The notes under the pieces were generated by a model, which was given only the letters and a program-made list of their open reading frames with translations, had not been told where the DNA came from and did not search any database. The translations under genes and the position numbers were made by a program. 7,356 bases of DNA, from positions 1-7,356 of the forward strand of contig JAGYOO010000065.1 of NCBI GenBank assembly GCA_018399295.1, read 5' to 3'. Origin of the DNA: Candidatus Omnitrophota bacterium (GTDB lineage Bacteria > Omnitrophota > Gorgyraeia > B26-G9). Each line of letters opens with the position of its first letter. Position 1 is the stretch's first letter. Below are positions 1 to 6,016 of the stretch, piece after piece.

Positions 1-85
1 AGGCGAGCGGCCTCCAAGGGAGTTCGGAACGAACGACCGGCCTCCGAGCTCCAGCGAGCGAAGCGAGCGTCCTAAGCGAAGCGCC
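1..85. repeat. GCGAGCG-rich repeat-like intergenic tail
   Basis: These 85 bases lie directly downstream of the ACT-protein stop codon and run to the window edge. The heptamer GCGAGCG occurs at 3-9, 54-60 and 63-69. GCGAAGCG occurs at 58-65 and 76-83, and GGCCTCC at 9-15 and 40-46. A small inverted repeat GTTC-G-GAAC also lies inside. No T-run typical of an intrinsic terminator is visible. The composition (G+C-rich, low complexity) differs from the flanking gene and looks like part of an interspersed intergenic repeat, but the element is cut by the window edge and cannot be delimited. Confidence 0.4.
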
Positions 86-490
86 TTATCCATTTATCAA
101 GCTGATAGCTTTCCGGTTATTACTGGTATCGAGAACCAGCATTCCGGGTGAAGTTGGGTTGTTGGTGGCGGTACCGTAAATGTTTGTAATGTCGACATCA
201 GCTGCCTTCAGCTTCTTTGCCGCGTCTTTAAGCATACCGATTTTATCAAGCATCTCCACTATGACTACTTCCTGTTCCTGCGGCTGCATTTCCCGGGCCC
301 GGAGGATTTCCATGGCCTTTTTGTTATCTGAGGTAATAAACACAAAATGCGCTTTATCCGCGTCAACATAAGCTGAAACAGCCCGGATATTGATTCCCTT
401 GTCAGCCAGCCACTGGCTTATTTCTGATAAAGTGCCGATTCTGTTTTCCGCGACAATGTGCAGCTCTTTTCCCGCTCTGGCTTTTGACAC
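86..490 (-). CDS. Tandem ACT-domain protein (amino-acid-binding regulator)
   Basis: This 134-residue protein is two ACT domains and nothing else: about residues 8-63 (KELHIVAENRIGTLSEIS...) and 72-133 (EVVIVEMLDKIGMLKDAAK...). Each has the beta-alpha-beta start with an N/D-[RK]-[IV]-G-x-L turn that in this family often contacts a small ligand, usually an amino acid. Stand-alone double-ACT proteins are usually regulatory or sensory rather than catalytic; the ligand cannot be told from sequence. The start chosen is GTG at 490. AGGAGG lies five bases upstream of it, inside the frame that would open at the ATG at 514, and that ATG has no comparable site. It is the last gene of the minus-strand series, 100 bases after the kinase stop, and has its own promoter. 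Confidence 0.85.
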   Translation of the reverse strand: MSKARAGKELHIVAENRIGTLSEISQWLADKGINIRAVSAYVDADKAHFVFITSDNKKAMEILRAREMQPQEQEVVIVEMLDKIGMLKDAAKKLKAADVDITNIYGTATNNPTSPGMLVLDTSNNRKAISLING

Positions 491-495
491 GGTTG

Positions 496-501
496 CCTCC
501 T
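496..501 (-). promoter_or_regulatory. Ribosome binding site deciding the ACT gene start
   Basis: The minus strand reads AAAAGGAGG, then CAACC, then GTG. This consensus Shine-Dalgarno core sits five bases from the GTG at 490 and is downstream of the in-frame ATG at 514. It therefore supports the shorter 134-residue product. Confidence 0.75.
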
Positions 502-539
502 TTTGTTTATTCATAACATTAGCCGTATAAGTTGTCCTG

Positions 540-569
540 ATTATAATACCGGCAATGCGGCTGTTTCAA
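540..569 (-). promoter_or_regulatory. Sigma-70-type promoter of the ACT gene
   Basis: On the minus strand TTGAAA (569-564) and a perfect TATAAT (545-540) are separated by 18 bases. The predicted transcript would start near 533 and give a leader of about 43 bases before the GTG start. The site lies wholly in the gap after the kinase gene, so the ACT protein can be expressed independently of the upstream operon. Confidence 0.6.
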
Positions 570-590
570 GAATGTTTGATTTGTCGATAC

Positions 591-1493
591 TCAAAAACGG
601 AAAAACATCTTAAACAGTTTTAGCCGGCTTTCCAGATTTTTCCGGGTAAGCGCTGCCGTGCGGGAAGCGCCGAATCCCTCAACATTGAAACTCGACATTA
701 TTGTCCCGTAAGCGATCGCCCGCCGGATAATCTGTTCATTGATCTTTCTTGCCCGGGAGATATAACCCATTACAGCACCAGCGAACGTGTCACCGGCTCC
801 GGTGGGGTCCTTCACTGTCTCCAAAGGGTATGCCGGAAGGGCTGAGATCATGTCTTTGGAAAAAAACAGACCTCCGTGTTCTCCCTTTTTAATAATGATC
901 AGCTTTGGTCCCATTGCCCGTAAGGCCCTGGCTGCCTTAAGCAAATTCCGTTCCTCTGTGAGGTCTCTGGCTTCGGCATCATTTACGATGAGGATATTAG
1001 CTTTTCTCAAGACTTTTCTCAGAGATTTCCGCTTTGTATTGATCCAGAGATTCATGGTGTCCATTCCCACCAGTTCCGGATTGTTCAGAGAGTCGAGGAA
1101 TTGAAGCTGGGCATCAGGATCATAATTAGCGAGAAAAACATTTTTCTGATTTTTTAGCGTGGGGTGAACTCGGGGGATGCAGTCCAGTATTACGCCAAGT
1201 TGAGTTGTCAGGGTGCAGGCGGTATTAAGGTCATGCTCATGATACTCCCCTTCCCAACGAAAAGTACAGCCAGCCTTTTTCTCGAGCGAGGTTAGAGATA
1301 TTCCTTTTTTCTGAAGGAAGCGAAGATGCTTTTCCGGAAAATCCTGCCCTACCACCGCGGCCAGGTATACCTGAGTGAACATGTTGGCGGAGATCGCGAA
1401 GTGGGTGGCAGAACCGCCCATAAGGTCTTCCTTCCGGCCATGCGGGGTCTTTACCGTATCCAGCGCGACCGTTCCCATTACTAAGATACTCAT
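591..1493 (-). CDS. PfkB-family carbohydrate/nucleoside kinase
   Basis: This 300-residue protein is the usual length for the ribokinase/PfkB family of ATP-dependent kinases, which phosphorylate a sugar or nucleoside hydroxyl. The N-terminal region has the GG-containing substrate-binding turn (LMGGSATHFAISAN, about residues 25-38). The C-terminal signature DPTGAGDTFAGA carries the catalytic base Asp235 and the anion hole formed by GAGD. The usual MSILVMGTVALDTV start strand is present. The ATG at 1493 is preceded by AGGAGG four bases upstream. It lies 57 bases after the ATPase stop, probably in the same transcript. Substrate specificity cannot be read from the sequence: the protein is neither an obvious ribokinase nor an obvious fructokinase. 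The subgroup with 'GTVALD' and 'GGSAT' is, as I recall, widespread but poorly characterised in deltaproteobacteria and related phyla. Confidence 0.88.
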   Translation of the reverse strand: MSILVMGTVALDTVKTPHGRKEDLMGGSATHFAISANMFTQVYLAAVVGQDFPEKHLRFLQKKGISLTSLEKKAGCTFRWEGEYHEHDLNTACTLTTQLGVILDCIPRVHPTLKNQKNVFLANYDPDAQLQFLDSLNNPELVGMDTMNLWINTKRKSLRKVLRKANILIVNDAEARDLTEERNLLKAARALRAMGPKLIIIKKGEHGGLFFSKDMISALPAYPLETVKDPTGAGDTFAGAVMGYISRARKINEQIIRRAIAYGTIMSSFNVEGFGASRTAALTRKNLESRLKLFKMFFRF

Positions 1494-1513
1494 TTAGCCT
1501 CCTGTTCTAAAAT

Positions 1514-1529
1514 CAGTTAAAAATAACTG
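1514..1529. other. Small hairpin in the ATPase-kinase gap
   Basis: CAGTTA at 1514-1519 and TAACTG at 1524-1529 form a six-pair, A/T-rich hairpin with a four-base loop in the 57-base gap between the ATPase stop and the kinase ribosome binding site. It lacks a G+C-rich stem and is too weak to call a terminator. It may affect mRNA processing between the two genes, or may be chance. Confidence 0.25.
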
Positions 1530-1550
1530 GTTAACAAGAAAAAAGCCTGT

Positions 1551-4220
1551 CTATTCTTCCGACAGCTTGCGCCTTCTGGAAAAATATTTTCGAGCTTCCT
1601 CCACCACTAAAATCGAAGCTCCGACAAGCAGGATAAGAGCCCAGTCGGATATTGATAGCGAAACGGTTCTGAAGGCCTGCCGGCCGATTGGAGTGTGAAT
1701 CACCAGCAGCTGCAGGCTGATGGCAATGGCCAGCCCGGTTACCAGCCAGCGGTTGGAGAAAATCCCCAGCGAAAAAAGCGACTTTGTGTCCGAACGGGCG
1801 TTGAGGGCCTGAAACCACTGGAATACCGCCAGTACGGTAAAAGCAACTGTCTGGGCCTCCGGTATGGACGCGGTTCTCAGTTTATAGTAAAAAAGTCCGA
1901 TAGTACCGCCGGCCATTATCATAGACAGAAATAATATTCTTTGGATCATGGCCGAGGTGAATATCCCTGATTCCGGGCGTCGCGGTGGATGGGATAGTAC
2001 CCGGCCATGTCCGGCCTCCACACCCAGCGGTACGGTGCAGGCTCCATCGGTTACAAGATTTATCCAGAGGATCATCACCGCGGTCAGCGGCAGTGGCAGG
2101 CCGATAAGCAGCGCGGCCGCGAGCGTGATAATCTCGCCGGAATTAGTAGTTATAAGAAAAAATATTGTTCTGCGGATATTAGCGAAGATAATCCGGCCTT
2201 CTTCTACAGCCTTGACGATTGTCGCGAAATCATCATCAGTGAGCACCATATCCGCGGCCTCTTTGGCTACCTCGGTTCCGGCCCGGCCCATGGCCACGCC
2301 GATATCCGCGCCCCGCAGGGCCGGTGCGTCATTGACTCCATCTCCGGTCATGGCTACGATCTCCCCTCGAAGTTTTAAGGCCTGTAAGATTTTAGTCTTA
2401 TGCTGGGGAGAGACCCGGGCGAATACTGCGTCTGTCAAGGCCCTTTCAGCGACCTCTTGTTCACTCATCAGATCCAGCTTGGCTCCGGTCACGGGTTTAG
2501 AACCGCCCTGGATGATTCCGACCTTTCGGGCGATTGCCTCAGCTGTTTCCGCGTGGTCTCCGGTTATCATGACCACGTGGATTCCCGCGCTATGGCAATT
2601 CTTTACCGCGGTTATGGCCTCCGGCCGCGCCGGATCAAGCATTCCCCAGATTCCGGCCAGAGTTAATCCCTGTTCCACCTCAGAACGTTCCAGCCGGGGT
2701 TGCGTCACATTCTCCCGAAAGGCGCCCATTAACGCTCGCAGTCCCTGCCGGGCCAGATCGCTGTTCGACTGTTCGACCTTGTTCCGCAACTCTTTTGTAA
2801 ACGGCATTCTCTGATCGTTGATCATGATATGCGAACAGAAGTCCGCCACTCTATCCGGAGCGCCTTTCACGAAAAGTATAGAGCCGCTATCCGGCGATTT
2901 TGCCAATACAGCCATATATTTCTGTTTACTGGAAAAAGGAAACTCCTGCAGGCGGTTATACTGTTTGCGTAACTGATCCGGGTCCATGCCGGCTTTTTTC
3001 GCGGTAGTCAGCAAGGCTCCTTCTGTCGGATTGCCGCGAACCGACCAGATATTATTTTCCTCGGATAAGTGGGCATTGTTGCAGACCGCTCCGATTTTTA
3101 GCACCCGCGCCAGTTCATCTGATATCTTTAGATCCTCGATTTTCCCTTCAGGTTTATAGCCGACGCCGGATACTTCGTAAAGTCTGTCCGCGGTCCAGAT
3201 CCGGGTTACGGTCATTTCATTTTTTGTTATAGTTCCGGTCTTATCCGTACAGATGACTGTGGTCGACCCCAGGGTCTCGACAGCCGGCAGGCTTCGAATA
3301 AGGGCATTGTGCCGGGCCATTCTCTTCATGCCCAGGGCCAGAGTAATGCTGATCACCGCGGGCAGGCCCTCGGGGATCGCGGAAACCGCCACGGCAATGG
3401 CGAACAAAAGCATTTGGAACAGGCCGAATCCCCGGGCCAGCCCCAGGCCGAATAACAGCAGGGCTAACACAACGCCGGCAGCTCCGAGTTTTGCGCTCAT
3501 ATCCCCCATCCTGCGCTGCAGCGGGGTCATCTGCCGGTCTTTACTCCGGAGTTTCTCGGCGATCTTTCCCAGTTCAGTGTCCATTCCGGTTCCAGTAATC
3601 ACAGCGCTGCCCCGGCCGCCGGTTACCACGGTTGTCGACCAGACCATATTGTCCCGGTCAGCCAGAGGCGTGTCTTCCGGTAATATCTCCATTGATTTGT
3701 TTGCGGGGTTTGATTCACCGGTAAGCGCCGACTCATCAATCGCCAGATCGATACTTTCGATCATCCTGCCGTCGGCTGCGACCCGGTCCCCTGTCTCGAG
3801 AATAAGCAGGTCGCCCGGCACGACCTTGGTTGAAGGAATGACCTCTACCTTGCCGTTCCGGCGGACCTTTGCCTTGGGAGAGGTCATCTTCTGAAGCGCG
3901 TCCAGGGTTTTTTCCGCCCGGTATTCCTGAATAAACCCGAGCAGCGTGTTGATAACTACGACAAGAAGGATGATCCCGGCATCAATCCAGTGCCGGACCA
4001 GGAGAGAGATCACTGTTGCCGCGAACAGCAGATAGATCAGTGGATTGCGGATCTGGTTCAGCAGGATAAACAGCGGATTGATCTCCTCCTTTTTTTCCAG
4101 TTCGTTCGGCCCGTGCTCTTTTAGCCTGCGCGCGGCATCGTCGCCGGACAGCCCCTGTTCTGTTCCACCCAGTTTCTCCAGCACCTCTTGTTTTGTCGCG
4201 CTGTGCCAGAAGGTTTTCAT
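1551..4220 (-). CDS. Ca2+-type (P2) cation-transporting P-type ATPase
   Basis: An 889-residue, ten-helix membrane pump that uses ATP to move a cation, most likely Ca2+ (possibly Mn2+), out of the cytoplasm. The cation-ATPase N domain (1-70) is followed by helices near 58-75 and 79-97. The actuator domain carries TGES (167-170). Helix 4 has AIPEGLPAV with Glu284. The phosphorylated Asp326 lies in DKTGTIT. The nucleotide domain includes VKGAPDR, and the hinge TGDGVNDAP has Asp627 and Asp631. Helices 5 and 6 carry Asn693/Glu696 and Asn721/Thr724/Asp725, matching the SERCA ligands. In helix 8 the SERCA site-I glutamate aligns with Gln801, so one ion per cycle (SPCA/PMR1-like) is likely. The start is ATG 4220, with AAGGTGG five bases upstream; GTG at 4229 is possible. 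Only two bases separate it from the upstream stop, which suggests translational coupling. Confidence 0.9.
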   Translation of the reverse strand: MKTFWHSATKQEVLEKLGGTEQGLSGDDAARRLKEHGPNELEKKEEINPLFILLNQIRNPLIYLLFAATVISLLVRHWIDAGIILLVVVINTLLGFIQEYRAEKTLDALQKMTSPKAKVRRNGKVEVIPSTKVVPGDLLILETGDRVAADGRMIESIDLAIDESALTGESNPANKSMEILPEDTPLADRDNMVWSTTVVTGGRGSAVITGTGMDTELGKIAEKLRSKDRQMTPLQRRMGDMSAKLGAAGVVLALLLFGLGLARGFGLFQMLLFAIAVAVSAIPEGLPAVISITLALGMKRMARHNALIRSLPAVETLGSTTVICTDKTGTITKNEMTVTRIWTADRLYEVSGVGYKPEGKIEDLKISDELARVLKIGAVCNNAHLSEENNIWSVRGNPTEGALLTTAKKAGMDPDQLRKQYNRLQEFPFSSKQKYMAVLAKSPDSGSILFVKGAPDRVADFCSHIMINDQRMPFTKELRNKVEQSNSDLARQGLRALMGAFRENVTQPRLERSEVEQGLTLAGIWGMLDPARPEAITAVKNCHSAGIHVVMITGDHAETAEAIARKVGIIQGGSKPVTGAKLDLMSEQEVAERALTDAVFARVSPQHKTKILQALKLRGEIVAMTGDGVNDAPALRGADIGVAMGRAGTEVAKEAADMVLTDDDFATIVKAVEEGRIIFANIRRTIFFLITTNSGEIITLAAALLIGLPLPLTAVMILWINLVTDGACTVPLGVEAGHGRVLSHPPRRPESGIFTSAMIQRILFLSMIMAGGTIGLFYYKLRTASIPEAQTVAFTVLAVFQWFQALNARSDTKSLFSLGIFSNRWLVTGLAIAISLQLLVIHTPIGRQAFRTVSLSISDWALILLVGASILVVEEARKYFSRRRKLSEE

Positions 4221-4222
4221 GA

Positions 4223-5203
4223 TTACCACCTTACTCCCATACCCGCGGTTACTGATACCTGTTTAGAGTCTTTAAGCAGCTTTAGGAACGCGTCTGCCCC
4301 CAGGAAGTTACGGGTAATATTCAGCAGCACTCCGGGTTTTTTTCCGTTGCAACCGCATTTTAATTCCAGCTGGACCTTGTTTTTTCCGAGAACCAGGGTA
4401 CTAGCGATTCCGAATTTTAAGGCTTGGCTTTCTGTTCCGTTGTTATCAAGAATAAGCTCAAGACGCCCGGATTTTATTCGCCAGGAACCGGTGAATGTTA
4501 GAATACGGCGCACAGGATCTTTTCTTCCCTTTATCCCGATCCCCAGACTGTACCGGACCCCGTTTTGAGTGAACCTTTCCCAGTCAGTTTTGAAATTAAA
4601 AACTGAACCAGAGGTCCGGTCGATTACATGGCTGAGTCTTGACCCTGCTCCTGTCTCCCATTTCCCATTGAGTCGGATCTTGTTTTTGCCGTTATCAGTA
4701 TTAATCGAAATCTTTCCATTCGGACCCGAGGCCCAGGAGCAGTTGAAGGTAAGCTGGTTCGCCGGACCGGAATTTTTCTTAACCAGGAAAAGAATCCGAT
4801 TTTCCGGGTCTGCCTGCCACTGTCCGTTAAGTTTTAATGTATAAAAAGAAGTTGTTTTGGTTTTGGATTTAGTGATCAGGCTGAAGGTCAGGGAATTTTT
4901 GCCTGCGTCTTTAAGTGCGGCGGCAAAGGTAAGCTTATCTCCGAAAGTCTGCCGGCCCCACTTATCCAGAAGAAATTCCAAACGGTTTTCCGGAGAAAGG
5001 CCCCAGGTGCCTTTTAACTTTATCTGATGTGGATAATCTCCGGTGCCGGATAATGGCGATTTTACATGATAAGTGAGAGAATTACCGTTTTGAACGCGGA
5101 AACGTCCTTCCAATACTCTTCTGACTCCAAACTTACCTTTCTCTCCGGTCTTTGTCAGGATCAGGCAGTTATGAGGATCAAGTTCGTATCTTACCTTATT
5201 CAT
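4223..5203 (-). CDS. Unrecognised beta-hairpin repeat protein
   Basis: I do not recognise this 326-residue protein. It is a regular series of about ten beta-hairpin units, beginning near residues 29, 61, 90, 122, 150, 175, 201, 234, 260 and 291. Two kinds alternate: an 'L-K-L-x-G-x-W ... NRL-x-F-x-L' unit (61, 122, 175, 234) and an 'L-T-F ... L-x-F/I-x-L' unit (90, 150, 201, 260), giving a super-repeat of about 58 residues. The last strand, QVSVTAGMGVRW, alternates hydrophobic residues and ends in Trp, like the C-terminal signal of outer-membrane barrels. However, the N-terminus (MNKVRYELDPHN) has no signal peptide or membrane helix. A CxC pair lies at 283-285. The start is ATG 5203, with GAGGAG seven bases upstream; a TTG at 5233 in frame lacks support. 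It leads the operon, and its stop is two bases before the ATPase start. Confidence 0.75.
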   Translation of the reverse strand: MNKVRYELDPHNCLILTKTGEKGKFGVRRVLEGRFRVQNGNSLTYHVKSPLSGTGDYPHQIKLKGTWGLSPENRLEFLLDKWGRQTFGDKLTFAAALKDAGKNSLTFSLITKSKTKTTSFYTLKLNGQWQADPENRILFLVKKNSGPANQLTFNCSWASGPNGKISINTDNGKNKIRLNGKWETGAGSRLSHVIDRTSGSVFNFKTDWERFTQNGVRYSLGIGIKGRKDPVRRILTFTGSWRIKSGRLELILDNNGTESQALKFGIASTLVLGKNKVQLELKCGCNGKKPGVLLNITRNFLGADAFLKLLKDSKQVSVTAGMGVRW

Positions 5204-5269
5204 AAAACGACTCCTCGCCTTACTTAAGCCCAAGTCCGCTTTGCCGGTTTCTTCCGATTGTTTAACTGA

Positions 5270-5298
5270 ATTCTACTATCTCAGAGGGCTTTTTGCAA
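5270..5298 (-). promoter_or_regulatory. Candidate promoter of the beta-repeat/ATPase operon
   Basis: On the minus strand TTGCAA (5298-5293) and TAGAAT (5275-5270) are 17 bases apart, with an A/T-rich stretch upstream. The -10 matches the consensus at five of six positions and the -35 at four of six. Transcription would start near 5263, leaving a leader of about 60 bases before the ATG at 5203. Confidence 0.45.
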
Positions 5299-5342
5299 TT
5301 TAAAATGAAACTTTTGAAAAAGGAAAAAAGGAAATGCATTAC

Positions 5343-5362
5343 TAAGGGCGCTCCGCCCCTTA
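5343..5362. repeat. G+C-rich hairpin
   Basis: TAAGGGCG at 5343-5350 pairs with CGCCCCTTA at 5354-5362 with one bulged base and a three-base loop. It is the leftmost of a chain of hairpins in the gene-free stretch. A second, smaller hairpin (GACCGCC-AAA-GGCGTC, about 5384-5399) follows it. Confidence 0.45.
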
Positions 5363-5399
5363 ACCCCGGATTACTTAAATAAATGACCGCCAAAGGCGT

Positions 5400-5439
5400 C
5401 CAGCAGGTAAATTTACCCGAATGGTAAATTTTACCCTGG
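5400..5439. repeat. Imperfect palindrome with duplicated GGTAAATTTACC motif
   Basis: A perfect 12-base palindrome, GGTAAATTTACC, is followed five to six bases later by the near copy GGTAAATTTTACC. The whole block also folds as one long hairpin from CCAG at 5400 to CTGG at 5439, with a loop of about five bases and small bulges. It could be a paired protein-binding site or the stem of a structured repeat. It lies about 100 bases upstream of the beta-repeat operon promoter. Confidence 0.5.
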
Positions 5440-5441
5440 GA

Positions 5442-5650
5442 AAAGTAACCAAAGGCAGGGATGGCGAAATGGGCGCCTAAATTGGATTTCGTAATCTACC
5501 GTGCGCCTTAGGGAGCGCAGGAGTATGCTTACGTTTCTGTTTTTTCGTGAAGTGCTCACCTGAATCCCCTTTTAGGGGCTGGGGGTCTTACAGGAAATAA
5601 CTGAAACGTTCGCTCCGAGCATCCCGTGCGCTGTTTTCTTTGCTGACTTT
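5442..5650. repeat. Nested long inverted repeat, possible structured RNA or miniature element
   Basis: Successive short arms pair in strictly nested order: 5442-5454 with 5638-5650 (11 of 13), 5514-5519 with 5627-5632, 5525-5529 with 5618-5622, 5531-5541 with 5599-5609 (10 of 11), 5559-5562 with 5591-5594, and a central stem 5566-5570 with 5574-5578. No convincing gene lies inside: I see no ORF with a ribosome binding site and protein-like composition. The arrangement fits a miniature inverted-repeat or REP-like element, or a folded non-coding RNA. Neither a promoter nor target-site duplications could be assigned. Confidence 0.45.
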
Positions 5651-5671
5651 CTTTACGTTAAAGAAAGTCAG
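5643..5671. repeat. Perfect 13-bp hairpin
   Basis: CTGACTTTCTTTA at 5643-5655 and TAAAGAAAGTCAG at 5659-5671 are exact reverse complements with a CGT loop. The left arm overlaps the outer right arm of the nested repeat, so the two foldings are mutually exclusive. Neither side has the T-run of an intrinsic terminator directly after the stem. Confidence 0.55.
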
Positions 5672-5693
5672 GCTGGGGGTGTCAGGACATCCC

Positions 5694-5714
5694 AGGGGGC
5701 AGGCATAGCCCCCT
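5694..5714. repeat. AGGGGGC/GCCCCCT hairpin
   Basis: Seven perfect G+C-rich pairs (5694-5700 with 5708-5714) enclose a seven-base loop. This is the last hairpin of the gene-free stretch before the tRNA terminator. No poly-T follows on either strand. Confidence 0.45.
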
Positions 5715-5750
5715 AACGTCTTACCTGAAAATTCTAATGTCTTTCAAAAG

Positions 5751-5781
5751 AAAAAAAGGGAAAGCCTGGGGCTTTCCCTTT
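5751..5781 (-). terminator. Intrinsic terminator of tRNA-Leu
   Basis: On the minus strand a 12-pair perfect stem (5781-5770 with 5766-5755) and a three-base loop end in a run of T (complement of the A-run at 5751-5757). It begins five bases after the encoded CCA of the tRNA. It should end that transcript before the repeat-rich stretch. Confidence 0.9.
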
Positions 5782-5786
5782 GTATT

Positions 5787-5873
5787 TGGTGCCGAAGGTG
5801 GGACTTGAACCCACACGTCCTTGCGGACACATGGCCCTGAACCATGCGCGTCTGCCAATTCCACCACTTCGGC
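5787..5873 (-). tRNA. tRNA-Leu, anticodon CAG
   Basis: The 87-base gene has a perfect seven-pair acceptor stem (GCCGAAG with CTTCGGC), discriminator A and encoded CCA at 5787-5789. The anticodon arm pairs CATGG with CCATG around the loop TTCAGGG, placing CAG at 5837-5839, which reads CUG codons. A long variable arm (GTCCGCAAGGAC) marks it as a class II tRNA. The T-arm GTGGG-TTCAAGT-CCCAC is intact, as is the D-loop TTGGCAGAC. It stands alone, with its own promoter and terminator, divergent from prfB. Confidence 0.97.
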
Positions 5874-5884
5874 GTAGAACAAAA

Positions 5885-5913
5885 ATTGTACTATCTTATT
5901 TTAAAAAAATCAA
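5885..5913 (-). promoter_or_regulatory. Promoter of tRNA-Leu
   Basis: On the minus strand TTGATT (5913-5908) and TACAAT (5890-5885) are 17 bases apart. The -10 ends 11 bases before the mature tRNA 5' end, which suits a very short leader. An alternative overlapping pair, TTGAAA and TAAAAT with 17-base spacing, lies just upstream. The region is extremely A/T-rich. Confidence 0.5.
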
Positions 5914-5939
5914 ACAAAAATTTCAACTCCCGGCGGTTC

Positions 5940-5968
5940 TTGATAATTAACGGCCCAGGTTGTATAAT
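5940..5968 (+). promoter_or_regulatory. Promoter of prfB-xseA
   Basis: TTGATA at 5940-5945 and a perfect TATAAT at 5963-5968 are separated by the ideal 17 bases. Transcription would begin near 5975 and give a leader of about 40 bases. It faces away from the tRNA promoter about 30 bases to the left. Confidence 0.7.
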
Positions 5969-6016
5969 AATCTTTCCATTGATGAAAACTTTTAACTGGT
6001 TTTAAGAAGAGGAAAT

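Noticed and set aside
1948..2814. A 288-codon open frame on the plus strand inside the ATPase gene
   Set aside because: It is antisense to a clear P-type ATPase with all motifs in order, has Ser/Ala/Arg-rich composition typical of a shadow frame, and matches no family I recognise.
3253..3894. A 213-codon plus-strand open frame, also inside the ATPase gene
   Set aside because: Low-complexity Arg/Ser/Pro-rich translation antisense to the phosphorylation and actuator domains; a shadow of the real gene.
4221..4229. GTG at 4229 as the ATPase start
   Set aside because: The ATG at 4220 has AAGGTGG at the right distance, while the GTG would itself be part of that site and would overlap the upstream gene. 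It cannot be fully excluded.
5643..5671. The 13-bp hairpin as an intrinsic terminator
   Set aside because: Neither strand has a T-run immediately after the stem, and no gene ends close to it: the tRNA already has its own terminator.
5343..5714. A CRISPR array
   Set aside because: The hairpins differ from one another in sequence and spacing; there are no regularly spaced identical repeats.
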